Origin: Lachnospiraceae bacterium
GTDB lineage: Bacteria > Bacillota > Clostridia > Lachnospirales > Lachnospiraceae
Direction: 5' to 3'
NCBI GenBank assembly: GCA_021199235.1
Contig: JAJQIL010000037.1
Span: 62,001-126,000 of the forward strand
DNA length: 64,000 nucleotides
Position numbers and translations under genes: made by a program. Below, in pieces: positions 43,904 to 54,359 of this stretch (positions are counted from its first letter, which is position 1; every line of letters begins with the position of its first letter). The notes under the pieces are model-generated. The model was not told where the DNA came from. It made no database searches and worked only from the letters and a program-made list of their open reading frames with translations.

Positions 43904-45442
43904 ATGAATACAAAAACGACAGCATCAGCGGAACCGGCTGTGGAACTGCCGGACTACAGCCGCGTATCCGGCATACTGGCGCACCCGACCTCCTTCCCGT
44001 CCCCGTACGGGATCGGCGATCTGGGACCGGGCGCATACGATTTCATTGATTTCCTGGAGGCTTCCGGGCAGCATCTCTGGCAGGTGCTGCCCCTTGGTCC
44101 TACCGGATACGGAGATTCGCCGTATCAGGGTCCGTCCGCATTTGCCGGACAGCCGCTTCTGATCAGCCCGGACAAGCTGATCGAACAGCATCTGCTCACC
44201 AGAGAGGACGTGGCGGAGAGTCCCAAATGGGACGAGGATAAGGTAGATTACGGCCCGGCGATTGAATTTAAGACCGCGCTTCTGAAAAAAGCATGGCATT
44301 CGTTTTTACATACGCCGGATAAGACGATGATCGAGAATTTCGAGGCGTTCTGCGAAGAACAAAAAAGCTGGCTGGATGATTTCGCGCTTTTCATGGCGTG
44401 CAAGGATGCGCAGAAGGGCGTCTCCTGGCTGGAGTGGGAGCCGGAATACCGCGATCCCACCGAAAAGCAGAAGAAAGCGCTCCGCGCAGAGCTTGCCGAT
44501 GAGATTCAGTATTACTGTTTCCTGCAGTTCCTGTTTCAGGAGCAGTGGGACGAGCTCCGCACCTATGCGCACGAAAAAGATGTGCGGATCATCGGCGACA
44601 TCCCGATCTTTGTCTCCACGGACAGCGCTGATGTCTGGAGCAACAAAAAGCTGTTCCAGCTGGATGAGGACGGGTATCCCAGTCACGTAGCAGGAGTACC
44701 GCCTGACTATTTCAGCGCGACCGGACAGCTCTGGGGCAACCCGCTCTATGACTGGGATTACCATGCGGACACCGGCTACCGCTGGTGGATCAGCCGCGTA
44801 CGTCGCCAGCTCTCACTGACCGACTATCTGCGCATCGACCATTTCCGCGGTTTTGAGGCATACTGGGCTGTGCCGGCAAAAGAAGAGACGGCCGTGAACG
44901 GCCAGTGGGTCAAGGGCCCCTGTGAAAAGCTGTTCAAAGCTATTGAAAAGGAGCTGGGCGAGAATCTCCCGATCTGGGCGGAGGATCTCGGCGTCATCAC
45001 CCCCGAAGTGGAACACCTGCGCGATTCACTCGGATTCCCGGGCATGAAAGTGCTGCAGTTCGGCTTCGGCGATATGAACGACACCACCTACATACCGTTC
45101 TACTATACAACAACCAACTGTATCTGCTACACCGGCACGCATGACAACGACACCACCATGGGCTGGTACAAAGAACAGCCGGACATCATTCAGGACCGCA
45201 TCCGCCGCATGAGAAATACGGACGGCAGCAACGTCGGCCATGATTTTATCTGCATCGCCATGAACAGCATCGCCAGATACGCGATCTTCCCGGTGCAGGA
45301 TCTGCTGCAGCTCGGAAGCGAAGCGCGCATGAACACGCCTGGCGTGGCGATGGCGAACTGGGCGTTCCGCTTTAAAAAAGGAGATCTGCACGAGGGACTT
45401 GCGAAGTGGCTGCTGGCGACGACCAGACTTTATGGGAGGTAA
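43904..45442 (+). CDS. malQ: 4-alpha-glucanotransferase
   Basis: 512 residues, GH77. SGILAHPTSFPSPYGIGDLG at the start, catalytic Asp in LRIDHFRGFEAYW, Glu in PIWAEDLGVITPEV, and TGTHDNDTTMGWY. It disproportionates maltodextrins and trims glycogen in the cytoplasm. Start ATG at 43904 follows AAAGGAG. It fits with the GlgC/GlgD genes a few kb away. Confidence 0.95.
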   Translation: MNTKTTASAEPAVELPDYSRVSGILAHPTSFPSPYGIGDLGPGAYDFIDFLEASGQHLWQVLPLGPTGYGDSPYQGPSAFAGQPLLISPDKLIEQHLLTREDVAESPKWDEDKVDYGPAIEFKTALLKKAWHSFLHTPDKTMIENFEAFCEEQKSWLDDFALFMACKDAQKGVSWLEWEPEYRDPTEKQKKALRAELADEIQYYCFLQFLFQEQWDELRTYAHEKDVRIIGDIPIFVSTDSADVWSNKKLFQLDEDGYPSHVAGVPPDYFSATGQLWGNPLYDWDYHADTGYRWWISRVRRQLSLTDYLRIDHFRGFEAYWAVPAKEETAVNGQWVKGPCEKLFKAIEKELGENLPIWAEDLGVITPEVEHLRDSLGFPGMKVLQFGFGDMNDTTYIPFYYTTTNCICYTGTHDNDTTMGWYKEQPDIIQDRIRRMRNTDGSNVGHDFICIAMNSIARYAIFPVQDLLQLGSEARMNTPGVAMANWAFRFKKGDLHEGLAKWLLATTRLYGR

Positions 45443-45516
45443 CTATTAAGAAAAAACAGTCAGGCTTCGATCCATGCGGTTCCTGCCGATGATAGGGAAA
45501 AAGGGAGAAAAAGAGT

Positions 45517-46560
45517 ATGAAAAAAATGTTTTTACCACTGTTTCTGTCATTGTTTTTGTCACTTGCCTTTCTGTCGGTTGTCCCGGTTCTGGCGGCCGAA
45601 GGGCAGCTCACCGATGCTGCCGCTGCTGCTGACGGCTGGAACGGAACACAATATTATCAGAACGGCACAGCCGTAACCGGTTTTATGACCATTGATGGTT
45701 TAAAATATTATTTTGACGAAACCGGAAACCTTGTGACCGGCTGGAAGACCATCAGCGGAAAAAAATATTATTTTGCGGAGACTGCCGCAGATGGTTCAGC
45801 ACTCGGAGCTGCCTTTTCAAAGGGCATGCATGCTGTCGACGGAGCCACTTATTATTTTACATCCGACGGCTATATCAAGACCAGCTGGTGGTACAAATCT
45901 TCGAATGGAAACAAATATTATTTTAACGCGAAGGGAATTCGCGTAACCGGAATCCAGAAGATCAAAAAGAAATATTATTATTTTAAATCTTCCGGCGTCC
46001 TGCTCAAAAAGACGAAAAAGATCGGCGGCACCACCTATTATATCGACAGCAATGGTTATCTGGAGGCTTATAAAAAAGGCTCCAAATATTACAATCCGAA
46101 CGGGAAGAAAAAGAGCGCGCAGGCGACAACGAGCTTCAAAACACTCCTGAGGGCAAAAGCTGTGGTCGCGAAGATCACCACCTCAAAAATGTCGAAGTCG
46201 CAAAAACTGAAGGTCTGTTTTGACTGGGTCGTCAACCGTCCCTATCGGATTTACAGGAATTTTCACAAAACCTCCAAAAGCAGCTGGATCACGACCTACG
46301 CCAATGATCATTTTCTCAGGGAAGGCGGCGAATGCCACGCAGACGGAGCCGCCATGGCCTATCTGGCAAAAGCCATCGGCTACACAAATGTCTATGTATG
46401 CCTGGACTGCGACGGGATCAAAAACCAGGGACATTGCTGGGCGGAGATCAACGGTAAAGTATATGATCCCCGGTTTGCGGCTGCAAGAGGATATAAGAAC
46501 TACTATGCAGTCACTTATTCCAAATATGTCCTGCGGCCGATCACGCATATAAAAATCTGA
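45517..46560 (+). CDS. Secreted cell-wall-binding transglutaminase-like protein
   Basis: 347 residues. A signal peptide (cleavage near VLAAEG) precedes about five cell-wall-binding repeats of the YYFDETGNLVTGW type (residues about 45-190). A C-terminal transglutaminase-like cysteine domain follows, with a probable triad of Cys in GGECHADGAAMAYL, His in NQGHCWAEING and Asp in KVYDPRF. It likely acts on peptides or proteins at the wall. Start ATG at 45517; no strong promoter seen, possibly read through from malQ. Confidence 0.85.
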   Translation: MKKMFLPLFLSLFLSLAFLSVVPVLAAEGQLTDAAAAADGWNGTQYYQNGTAVTGFMTIDGLKYYFDETGNLVTGWKTISGKKYYFAETAADGSALGAAFSKGMHAVDGATYYFTSDGYIKTSWWYKSSNGNKYYFNAKGIRVTGIQKIKKKYYYFKSSGVLLKKTKKIGGTTYYIDSNGYLEAYKKGSKYYNPNGKKKSAQATTSFKTLLRAKAVVAKITTSKMSKSQKLKVCFDWVVNRPYRIYRNFHKTSKSSWITTYANDHFLREGGECHADGAAMAYLAKAIGYTNVYVCLDCDGIKNQGHCWAEINGKVYDPRFAAARGYKNYYAVTYSKYVLRPITHIKI

Positions 46561-46585
46561 AACCATTGAAAGGATTCTGTTACAT

Positions 46586-47320
46586 ATGCTTCGTTTTTTT
46601 CTGATTATGATATTTCTGATCTGTTTTCACATTGTGTCCATTCCGATCTTTTTTGTGGAGTGGATACTTGGAAAAACGATCCCCGCCGCGCGTGAGGTCA
46701 GCTCCCTGCGCATCGTCCAGTGGGCACTGAAGGTCATCACATGGCTTGCCGGAGTCGATCTCACCGTGATCGGCGAGGAAAATGTTCCTGAGGATGTCCC
46801 GGTGCTGTATATCGGAAACCACCGAAGCAACTTCGACATCGTACTCACTTACGCGCGCTGTCCGCGGCCGACCGGCTATGTGGCCAAAAAGGAGATGCTT
46901 AAGATTCCGCTGCTCTCCCGCTGGATGAAGATCCTGCACTGCCAGTTTCTGGACCGCTCCGACCTGCGCGCCGGGATGAAGACCATCCTCACCTGTATCG
47001 ATCTGGTGAAAAACGGCGTCTCGATCACTATTTTCCCGGAAGGGACCCGCGGGAAAGGGAAAGACGAGCTGGATATGCTGCCCTTCCACGAAGGTTCTTT
47101 CAAGATCGCATCCAAATCCGGCTGTCCCATCATCCCGATGGCAATCACCGGCTCTTCCGCGATCTTTGAAGATCATATGCCATATGTCCGCAGAAGGCAT
47201 GTCACGCTGGAATACGGTGCGCCGATCCGCCTTTCCGAACTCACAAAAGAGCAGCAGAAAGCGCCCGGAAAATATGTGCAGGGAGTCATTACCGATATGC
47301 TTGCCTCACATGCAGCCTGA
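46586..47320 (+). CDS. plsC: 1-acyl-sn-glycerol-3-phosphate acyltransferase
   Basis: 244 residues with an N-terminal membrane anchor, the HX4D motif in GNHRSNFDIVLTY and the substrate site FPEGTRGKGKDELDM. Makes phosphatidic acid at the inner face of the membrane. It follows the transglutaminase gene by 25 bases and ends before a strong terminator. Confidence 0.92.
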   Translation: MLRFFLIMIFLICFHIVSIPIFFVEWILGKTIPAAREVSSLRIVQWALKVITWLAGVDLTVIGEENVPEDVPVLYIGNHRSNFDIVLTYARCPRPTGYVAKKEMLKIPLLSRWMKILHCQFLDRSDLRAGMKTILTCIDLVKNGVSITIFPEGTRGKGKDELDMLPFHEGSFKIASKSGCPIIPMAITGSSAIFEDHMPYVRRRHVTLEYGAPIRLSELTKEQQKAPGKYVQGVITDMLASHAA

Positions 47321-47340
47321 CTCATAATAAGAATTGTAAA

Positions 47341-47390
47341 AAGGGATACTCTATTGAGACATCACAGAGTATCCCTTCTCTTTTTCTCTT
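47341..47390. terminator. Bidirectional terminator, plsC/spoVG
   Basis: AAGGGATACTCT ... AGAGTATCCCTT, 12-bp stem, with a long CTTTTT repeat tail on the plus strand and a T-run on the other, between convergent genes. Confidence 0.88.
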
Positions 47391-47406
47391 TTTCTCTTTT
47401 TCTTTT

Positions 47407-47679
47407 TTACTCCTCCGGCTCCGCGTCTGCCGCTTTCTCATACGCGTCCAGAATGATCTGCTGGATCCGCTCACGCGTAGCGGAATTGATCGGGTGGGCG
47501 ATATCCCGGTACTCGCCGTCCGCGGCTTTGCGGCTCGGCATGGCGATAAACAGGCCTCTCTCGCCCTCGATCACCTTGATGTCGTGAACGACAAACTCCT
47601 CATCCAGTGTAATGGACACGATGGCTTTCATCTTGCCCTCTTTTGCTACTTTTCTGACTCTTACATCGGTTATCGTCAT
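47407..47679 (-). CDS. spoVG: Septation/regulatory protein SpoVG
   Basis: 90 residues: [20 protein letters not shown], then [15 protein letters not shown] and IAMPSRK, all characteristic. SpoVG is a small nucleic-acid-binding regulator involved in sporulation and cell-surface control. It is downstream of glgC-glgD in the same direction. Start ATG with GAGG upstream. Confidence 0.95.
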   Translation of the reverse strand: MTITDVRVRKVAKEGKMKAIVSITLDEEFVVHDIKVIEGERGLFIAMPSRKAADGEYRDIAHPINSATRERIQQIILDAYEKAADAEPEE

Positions 47680-47719
47680 TGCAAATACCTCTTATCTTTC
47701 CATAATTGCATTAAAACTA

Positions 47720-48838
47720 TTACATGACATATCGGTTATCCGACTCAATCACGATCCTGGGTTCGCCCTCTCCCACAATGTGTGAATTGGCGCGGATGGT
47801 ACCGCGGCTCTCGACAATGCAGTTCTCCAGATATACATTGTCACCGAGATACACGTCATTGAGTACGATAGAATTTTTAATCGTACAATGATTCCCGACA
47901 AACACATTTTTAAATATCACGGAATTCTCTACCGTGCCGTTAATGATGCAGCCATTCGCCACAAGGCTGTTTTTCACATTGCTGCCCGGATTGTACTTGG
48001 CCGGAGGATTATCATCTACTTTCGAATAAACATCCGGATGCTCGCGGAAAAAGTAGTCCCGCACATCCTTCTTCAGGAAATCCATATTTGTCCGATAATA
48101 AGATTCCACTGAAGCCATGTTGCTCCAGTAACCTTCCATCCGGTATCCGTAGATCCGTTTTACATCCTTATAGCGGATCAGCACATCTCTTACAAAATCA
48201 TGCCTGCCCTCGTATACCGCCTGCTCAATCAGCTCGATCAGCAGTCTGCGCCGGACCACGTAGATCCCGCAGGACACGATATTGGACGCCGCAGCCATCG
48301 GTTTTTCATCAAACCGGACGATGCGGTTGTCCTCATTCATCTGCACCAGACCGAACCGCGTGATATCTTCACTGGACGGCAGTTCCTTGCAGACAACCGT
48401 GATATCCGCCTTTTTCGCGATATGATACTCCAGTACCTTCCCGTAATCCAGCTTGTAGATACCATCTCCGGAAGTGATCACCACATAAGGCTCATGGCAC
48501 TGTCTGAGGAAATCCAGATTCTGATGGATCGCATCCGCCGTCCCGCGGTACCAGTGGCTGTTGTCCGTGGTCAGCATCGGCGGAAAGATAAAAAGCCCTC
48601 CCTGCTTTCTGCCGAAATCCCACCACTTCGAAGAGCTCAAATGCTGATCCAGCGATCTGGAATTAAACTGCGTCAGCACGGCCACCTTCTGTATGCTCGA
48701 ATTGGACATGCTGCTCAGGGCAAAATCGATCGCGCGGAAGCTTCCGGCCATCGGCATGGCCGCGATCGCGCGTCTGTTCGAAAGCTCCTTCATCCTGTAG
48801 CTGTTGCCGCCAGCCAGGATCATTCCCACCGCCCTCAT
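47720..48838 (-). CDS. glgD: GlgD, regulatory ADP-glucose pyrophosphorylase subunit
   Basis: 372 residues. A nucleotidyltransferase fold ([15 protein letters not shown]) with a left-handed beta-helix C-terminus, but the family's catalytic residues are less well kept than in GlgC. In Firmicutes GlgD pairs with GlgC to raise activity. Its start overlaps the glgC stop (ATGA), so the two are coupled. Confidence 0.93.
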   Translation of the reverse strand: MRAVGMILAGGNSYRMKELSNRRAIAAMPMAGSFRAIDFALSSMSNSSIQKVAVLTQFNSRSLDQHLSSSKWWDFGRKQGGLFIFPPMLTTDNSHWYRGTADAIHQNLDFLRQCHEPYVVITSGDGIYKLDYGKVLEYHIAKKADITVVCKELPSSEDITRFGLVQMNEDNRIVRFDEKPMAAASNIVSCGIYVVRRRLLIELIEQAVYEGRHDFVRDVLIRYKDVKRIYGYRMEGYWSNMASVESYYRTNMDFLKKDVRDYFFREHPDVYSKVDDNPPAKYNPGSNVKNSLVANGCIINGTVENSVIFKNVFVGNHCTIKNSIVLNDVYLGDNVYLENCIVESRGTIRANSHIVGEGEPRIVIESDNRYVM

Positions 48839-50178
48839 AGCACATCACCTGCCTTTTCCTGTCCGGCATCGTCTTTAGATTCGCCCATCGCCTCCAGGCG
48901 ATTCTGCAGAGAGCGGCTCTCCACATCCAGCGTCTCTCCGCCCGCAAGAATACCATCCGGATAGTCCTCCGGAACTGTGACGCCGGAAACCGCTGTATTT
49001 TTGCCGATACAGACATCCGGCGGAATCACCGAGTCTTCCCCGACGACGACCAGTCCGAACGCGTATACCGACGGTTTTAAACGATTCGGCACTTCTTCGC
49101 CGATTCCCATCTTTACATGTTCTCCCACAACTGTATTTTCAGCAATGATCGCCTTATAAATATCCGCTCCCGCTTTGATGACGGTATTCTGCATAATGAT
49201 AGAATCCCGCACCACAGCGCCTTCCTCAATCACCACGCCGCAGCCGATGATGGAATTGTATACCCTGCCGTAAATCTCAGAGCCGTCTCCCACCAGGCAG
49301 CGTTCAATCACAGAATCCTGTGAGGCATACTGCGGAGGAAGAATATCATTCTTCGTATAGATCTTCCAGAATTCCTCATAGAGATTGAACTCCGGAATAA
49401 TGTCGATCAGTTCCATGTTGGCTTCCCAGTAAGAGCCAAGCGTGCCCACGTCCTTCCAGTAGCCATTGAACTGGTACGCTACCAGCGTCTCGCCCTTCTC
49501 ATGACAGTACGGGATCACATGCTTGCCAAAATCGCAGCCGCTCTGCCCGGAAAGAGCGATCAACGCCTCCTTCAGGGCATTCCACGAGAATATATAGATT
49601 CCCATGGACGCCAGGTTGCTCTTCGGCTCGGCCGGCTTCTCCTGAAACTCCGAAATGCGCCCGTTCTCATCGGTCACTACAACGCCGAACCGGCTGGCTT
49701 CTTCCATCGGAACCGGCATGACCGCGATGCTCACGTCCGCATTGTGCGCCTTGTGGAAATCCAGCATCACCTCATAATCCATCTTGTAAATATGATCCCC
49801 TGATAAGATCAGGACATAGTCCGGATGGAACGACTCCATATAGGTCAGGTTCTGGTAGATTGCGTTCGCGGTACCTGTGTACCATTCGGTGTTCTCCACC
49901 TTCTCATAAGGGGGAAGAACCGTGACACCTCCTACATTCCGGTCAAGATCCCACGGAATACCGATCCCGATGTGGGAATTCAGCCGCAGCGGCTGGTACT
50001 GGGTCAGCACCCCCACCGTATCCACACCTGAATTGATGCAGTTGCTCAAAGGAAAATCAATAATCCGGTATTTTCCGCCAAAAGCGACTGCCGGCTTGGC
50101 TACCTTCGAGGTCAGGACACCGAGCCGGCTCCCCTGTCCGCCCGCAAGCAGCATTGCTATCATCTCTTTTTTAATCAC
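48835..50178 (-). CDS. glgC: Glucose-1-phosphate adenylyltransferase
   Basis: 447 residues from the GTG at 50178, preceded by GAGGTG; the longer frame to 50274 lacks a ribosome site. It has the family N-terminus [15 protein letters not shown] with [20 protein letters not shown], then [12 protein letters not shown] and [13 protein letters not shown]. Makes ADP-glucose for glycogen synthesis. No glgA/B in this window. Confidence 0.96.
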   Translation of the reverse strand: MIKKEMIAMLLAGGQGSRLGVLTSKVAKPAVAFGGKYRIIDFPLSNCINSGVDTVGVLTQYQPLRLNSHIGIGIPWDLDRNVGGVTVLPPYEKVENTEWYTGTANAIYQNLTYMESFHPDYVLILSGDHIYKMDYEVMLDFHKAHNADVSIAVMPVPMEEASRFGVVVTDENGRISEFQEKPAEPKSNLASMGIYIFSWNALKEALIALSGQSGCDFGKHVIPYCHEKGETLVAYQFNGYWKDVGTLGSYWEANMELIDIIPEFNLYEEFWKIYTKNDILPPQYASQDSVIERCLVGDGSEIYGRVYNSIIGCGVVIEEGAVVRDSIIMQNTVIKAGADIYKAIIAENTVVGEHVKMGIGEEVPNRLKPSVYAFGLVVVGEDSVIPPDVCIGKNTAVSGVTVPEDYPDGILAGGETLDVESRSLQNRLEAMGESKDDAGQEKAGDVL

Positions 50179-50401
50179 GTTATCACCTCTGCGATGTCTC
50201 TCTTTTGGCGTATTATAGCACACCTTTTCTAAATAGTGAACATTTTTTACAATAATTTCTATGTTTTTTATCAATTCTTATTCTAAATAACGGATGGAAG
50301 AAATATAGATATTCTTTTTTCGACACGAAATGCGTTATTTTCGATGAGTTTTTAAAAATTCTTTTGTCTATTATTTATGCTGTTTCCAATTCCTTTTATC
50401 A

Positions 50402-50430
50402 TAGACTTTTGAGGAAAAAATGAGTATAAT
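50402..50430 (+). promoter_or_regulatory. Promoter of murC
   Basis: TAGACT (50402-50407), 17-base spacer, TATAAT (50425-50430). The -10 is perfect, the -35 weaker. Confidence 0.6.
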
Positions 50431-50505
50431 CAGTCGTGGTGAATGCGAAGCACAGAGCAATCCGTGGTATTATCGTATTATCACACAGAGAAAAGCAACG
50501 TGGAA

Positions 50506-50537
50506 TCGCCCATGCAGAATCGCTCCGCGATGGGCGA
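50506..50537. repeat. Palindrome in the murC leader
   Basis: TCGCCCAT ... ATGGGCGA, 8-bp perfect arms enclosing GCAGAATCGCTCCGCG. The inner part resembles the type C repeat (GCAGAATCG...), so it may be a related short copy. Confidence 0.5.
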
Positions 50538-50572
50538 ATCTACAGAAGATTAGAAAAGGAGCATCCCCAGAT

Positions 50573-51991
50573 ATGGTTCAGATTAATTTTGACCGGCCGA
50601 TCCATGTGCACTTCATCGGAATCGGCGGTATCAGCATGAGCGGCCTTGCGGCGGTACTTTTAAGCCGCGGCTTTACGGTCACCGGTTCTGATTCCCGAAA
50701 AAGTGAGCAGACTTTCTGGCTTGAAAGCCTTGGAGCGTCCGTTTCCATCCCGCAAAGTGCGGCCAATATCACGGACGGCATCGACCTTGTCGTCTATACT
50801 GCCGCCATTCATCCGGATAATCCGGAATATGCCGCCGCAGCGGCTGCAGGAATTCCGATGATGCCGCGCGCTGAGCTTCTCGGTCAGCTGATGACACAGT
50901 ATCCGACTTCCGTGGCTGTCGCCGGTACGCACGGCAAGACGACCACGACCTCCATGATCGCTCATATCATGATGGCGCAGGAGATGGATCCGACGATCTC
51001 GGTCGGCGGCATTCTTCCATCCATCGGCGGAAATATACGTGTCGGGCATTCCGGCTCTTTCCTGACGGAAGCCTGCGAATATACGAACAGCTTTCTCCAT
51101 CTGACACCGCAGATCGGCGTTATCCTCAACATTGACGCGGATCATCTGGATTTCTTTAAAGATCTGAACGACATCCGGCATTCCTTCCGTCTCTTTGCGG
51201 AAAAGATTCCGGCCGGGGGCACGCTGATTATAAATGCCGGGATTCCGGAGATTGATACTTTCACCGAAGGGCTCGCCTGTCAGGTCGTGACATTCGGCGA
51301 GGGCTGCGGCGGCTATCACGCGGAACATATCTCCTGGGATGACTTCGGATGCGCCTCATTTGATCTCTATGTACGCTCCGGCAATGCCTCCGCCGCAGAC
51401 TCCGGGAACGGCGGCTCCGATTGCCTGCTCGGCCATTTTTCCTTACATGTGCCCGGCGAACACAATGTTGCAAACGCTGCGGCCGCGCTCGCCTGCACAG
51501 ATCTGCTCGGAGCATCCGTATCCTCCATGGAAGCAGGACTTTCCGGCTTTACCGGCACCGACCGCCGTTTTCAGAAAAAAGGAGAGATCGGCGGTGTCAC
51601 GATCATTGACGATTATGCGCATCACCCGACCGAGATCCGGGCGACACTGTGTGCCGCGCAGAAATATCCGGCACAACGGATCTGGTGCGTCTTCCAGCCG
51701 CATACGTATTCCCGCACGAAAGCCCTGTTCGACGAATTTGCCGACGTGCTTTCCCTGGCGGATCATGTCGTGCTGGCTGATATTTACGCAGCCAGAGAGA
51801 CGGATACTCTCGGCGTCAGCTCCGCTCTGCTCTGTCAGAAGCTGAAAGAAAAAGGCCGTGAAGCATGGTACTTCCCGACCTTTGATGAAATCGAAACTTT
51901 TTTACTTGAAAACTGCACCGCGGGCGATCTGCTGATCACCATGGGGGCCGGCGATGTCTACCGCATCGGCGAGCGGCTGCTGGGACAGTGA
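50573..51991 (+). CDS. murC: UDP-N-acetylmuramate-L-alanine ligase
   Basis: 472 residues from the ATG at 50573 (AAGGAG upstream). FIGIGGISMSGLA, the ATP loop AGTHGKTTTTSMIAH, and the conserved IDDYAHHPTEI with FQPHTYSRTKALFDEF. Adds L-Ala to UDP-MurNAc in peptidoglycan synthesis. A Gly/Ser/Asn-rich insert (RSGNASAADSGNGGSD) precedes LGHFSLHVPGEHN. A terminator follows. Confidence 0.96.
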   Translation: MVQINFDRPIHVHFIGIGGISMSGLAAVLLSRGFTVTGSDSRKSEQTFWLESLGASVSIPQSAANITDGIDLVVYTAAIHPDNPEYAAAAAAGIPMMPRAELLGQLMTQYPTSVAVAGTHGKTTTTSMIAHIMMAQEMDPTISVGGILPSIGGNIRVGHSGSFLTEACEYTNSFLHLTPQIGVILNIDADHLDFFKDLNDIRHSFRLFAEKIPAGGTLIINAGIPEIDTFTEGLACQVVTFGEGCGGYHAEHISWDDFGCASFDLYVRSGNASAADSGNGGSDCLLGHFSLHVPGEHNVANAAAALACTDLLGASVSSMEAGLSGFTGTDRRFQKKGEIGGVTIIDDYAHHPTEIRATLCAAQKYPAQRIWCVFQPHTYSRTKALFDEFADVLSLADHVVLADIYAARETDTLGVSSALLCQKLKEKGREAWYFPTFDEIETFLLENCTAGDLLITMGAGDVYRIGERLLGQ

Positions 51992-52020
51992 TCCGTCCCC
52001 ACATGCCATCTGTTTTCATA

Positions 52021-52053
52021 CAGGTCTTCGCAAGGACTGCGGAGACCTGTTTT
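52021..52053 (+). terminator. Terminator of murC
   Basis: CAGGTCTTCGCA-AGGAC-TGCGGAGACCTG followed by TTTT. Confidence 0.8.
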
Positions 52054-52064
52054 GGATCATACTC

Positions 52065-53243
52065 TCATTTCTTATGTGCTGCCAGGAACTTATTGATCCG
52101 GCCGGTTGGCGTCAGCAGGTCGCTGACCGAGCCGTCATGATTCAGTGTGTCAATGATCAGAGCGATATATTTGCTCAGGTCGCAGCCGGTATAGTAGGGC
52201 TTCGAGAGCAGTTCCGGCGGCTGATAGACCAGATTCGTCGTCACCAGCGCGTCAAACAGCCCCTCCTTCCAGGCTTTGTCAAACTTATCCAGACTCTTTG
52301 TGAACAGGCCGAACGTCGAGCAGATCAGCACGCGGTTCGCCTTTCTTATTTTGAGCTGCTTCGCCGCAGCCAGCATGCTCTTACCGCTGACGATCATATC
52401 GTCAAGCAGTACGACATCTTTTCCGCTTAAATCCCTGCCGAGAAACTCATGTGCGACGACCGGATGCTTTCCATCCACCATCCGGGCATAATCACGCCGC
52501 TTGTAAAACATTCCCATATCGACGCCGAGCAGGTTCGCCATATAGATCGCACGTCCGGCCGCACCCTCATCCGGGCTGATGATCATCAGCCGTTCCGGGT
52601 CAATCTCCAGATCCGGAACCGCCCGAAACAGTCCTTTGATAAACTGATAGACCGGAAGAATGTTCTCAAATCCGTGAAGCGGGATCGCGTTCTGCACACG
52701 CGGATCGTGCGCGTCGAAGGTGATGATGTTCTCCACGCCCATTTTCACCAGCTCCTGCAGTGCAAGACCGCAGTCCAGAGACTCCCGGCCCGTGCGTGTA
52801 AACTGGCGGCTCTCGTAGAGAAAAGGCATAATCACATTGACCCGCCTGGCCTTGCCGCCGATCGCGGCAATGATACGCTTCAGATCCTGATAATGGTCGT
52901 CCGGCGACATGCGGTTCGTATATCCGTTGAGTGAATAGGTGAGGCTGTAGTTGCAGACATCTACCAGAATATAAATGTCCTTTCCCCGCACAGAATCATT
53001 GATCTGTCCCTTGCCTTCTCCCGATCCAAACCGCGGAAGATCCGTACTTACCAGATAAGAGTCTTTATCATAGCCCTCCAGAAGCGGACTGTCCTGATGC
53101 TCATGGACACGTTCCGAGCGCCAGTCAACGATGTGATCATTAATCTTTCTTCCCAGTTCCTCACAGCTTTTCAGAGCGATGATTCCAAGGTCCCCGACCG
53201 GGATCGACTCCAGATTCCGCTCATAGCCTGTCTGAAACTCCAT
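52065..53243 (-). CDS. prs: Ribose-phosphate pyrophosphokinase, long form
   Basis: 392 residues, longer than the usual 310-320 by an N-terminal extension of about 70. Recognisable parts: LVDVCNYSLTYSLNGYTNRMSPDDHYQDL, FDAHDPRVQNAIP, ISPDEGAAGRAIYMANLL and the PRPP loop VLLDDMIVSGKSM. The last is DDMIVSG instead of DDxxDTGGT, so it belongs to a divergent branch common in Lachnospiraceae. It would make PRPP from ribose 5-phosphate and ATP. Start ATG with GGAGGAG. Confidence 0.85.
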   Translation of the reverse strand: MEFQTGYERNLESIPVGDLGIIALKSCEELGRKINDHIVDWRSERVHEHQDSPLLEGYDKDSYLVSTDLPRFGSGEGKGQINDSVRGKDIYILVDVCNYSLTYSLNGYTNRMSPDDHYQDLKRIIAAIGGKARRVNVIMPFLYESRQFTRTGRESLDCGLALQELVKMGVENIITFDAHDPRVQNAIPLHGFENILPVYQFIKGLFRAVPDLEIDPERLMIISPDEGAAGRAIYMANLLGVDMGMFYKRRDYARMVDGKHPVVAHEFLGRDLSGKDVVLLDDMIVSGKSMLAAAKQLKIRKANRVLICSTFGLFTKSLDKFDKAWKEGLFDALVTTNLVYQPPELLSKPYYTGCDLSKYIALIIDTLNHDGSVSDLLTPTGRINKFLAAHKK

Positions 53244-53314
53244 ACTCTCTCCTCCTCATTCAAGCCAACCCTGTACTATGTGCAGGACTGCCCCCGGCCG
53301 GAATGTCAGCCGGA

Positions 53315-54352
53315 TCAGTCTCCATACTTCTTCTGTATCCTTATATCTTCTCCGATCAGCTTCAGCATCTGATAGCTGCCGGTGATCCGCGAGACGACGC
53401 GTTCCGAATAGCGGTCCGCCATCTGTCCCAGAGACAGATTCGTCGAGATCAGTGTGCTCTTCTGCCGCAGGATCCGCTCATTCAGCACATGAAAAAGCTG
53501 CGAAGCGACAAAGGAATTGGTCTGCTCCGTCCCCAGATCATCGATAATCAGAAGGTCGCACTCAAAAATATGCCGCTCCAGCTCCCCCGCTTCCTCTTCC
53601 CCCGTCCTTCTGAAGGAAGAATCCGCCAGAAGCTCAAAAAGATCATAGGAAGAAAAATAAATCACCGAATGTGTCGTCTCCAGCAGCGCGTTCGCGATAC
53701 AGTGAGAAAGGAATGTCTTCCCCAGTCCGGTACTGCCGGAAAGGAACAGGTTCCCCGCGTTCTCATCAAACTCCTGCACAAACCGCCTGCACTCCTCCAG
53801 CGCGTGCGAAGCCATCTGCGCCGCTGTAAGTCCCGTCGCCGGATCGTTAAGATCATCCGCATAATATCGCAGGGAAAATGCCGGGAAAGTCTCTTCTTTG
53901 TAGTGTTCACGAAGGTTCGACTGTGTATACAGCAGATCAATCTCCGCTCTCTGAAAACAGTGGCATTTTGCCTGCCCGATGTATCCGGTATCCTGGCAGT
54001 CCGGACAGTCATACCGCATTTTCAGATAATCCTCCGGATATCCGGCTTCCTTTAAAAGCTGCGCTTTCTGAGCGCTGAGATTGCTGATGCGCTCGCGCAG
54101 CGCATGAAGGGGATCCGGCACCGTCTTCCCGATCGTATCGGCCGAACTTTGGCGAAGGGGCGTTTCCACCTGTGCCAGCATCATCCGCGCACACGCTACT
54201 CCCGCCGCGGCAATCTGCGCGTCCAGATCCGCCAGCGCCGGGATACGGCCGCGAACCTCCTGCTCACGTTCCGAGAGCTCCCTTCTTGCCCGGTTCTGAC
54301 GGCGCTGATAGTCCCGCATGATTTCATCATATTGAGAATTTGTCAGTCCCAT
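53315..54352 (-). CDS. dnaC: DnaC/DnaI-like helicase-loading ATPase
   Basis: 345 residues. A zinc-type CPDCQDTGYIGQAKCHC motif (about 112-129) comes before an AAA+ domain with Walker A GSTGLGKTFLSHC and Walker B CDLLIIDDLGTEQ. It loads the replicative helicase. A type B repeat in the N-terminal part gives ETPLRQSSAD. It follows the DnaD-like gene and is preceded by an 8-bp tandem repeat that abuts its ribosome site (AAGGAG). Confidence 0.88.
   Translation of the reverse strand: MGLTNSQYDEIMRDYQRRQNRARRELSEREQEVRGRIPALADLDAQIAAAGVACARMMLAQVETPLRQSSADTIGKTVPDPLHALRERISNLSAQKAQLLKEAGYPEDYLKMRYDCPDCQDTGYIGQAKCHCFQRAEIDLLYTQSNLREHYKEETFPAFSLRYYADDLNDPATGLTAAQMASHALEECRRFVQEFDENAGNLFLSGSTGLGKTFLSHCIANALLETTHSVIYFSSYDLFELLADSSFRRTGEEEAGELERHIFECDLLIIDDLGTEQTNSFVASQLFHVLNERILRQKSTLISTNLSLGQMADRYSERVVSRITGSYQMLKLIGEDIRIQKKYGD
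54138..54167. repeat. In-frame type B repeat in dnaC
   Basis: CGGCCGAACTTTGGCGAAGG then GGCGTTTCC. Same order and spacing as the type B part in nadE and GH2 (CGCC...GGCGAGGGGGCG). Peptide ETPLRQSSAD versus ETPPRQSSAD in GH2. Confidence 0.7.
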
Positions 54353-54359
54353 GCCGCTC

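Larger units (their letters stand above)
50179..50572. other. Divergent intergenic region, glgC/murC
   Basis: About 390 bases. AT-rich on the glgC side, with a plus-strand promoter at 50402-50430 and a palindrome at 50506-50537. No further gene seen. Confidence 0.5.
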
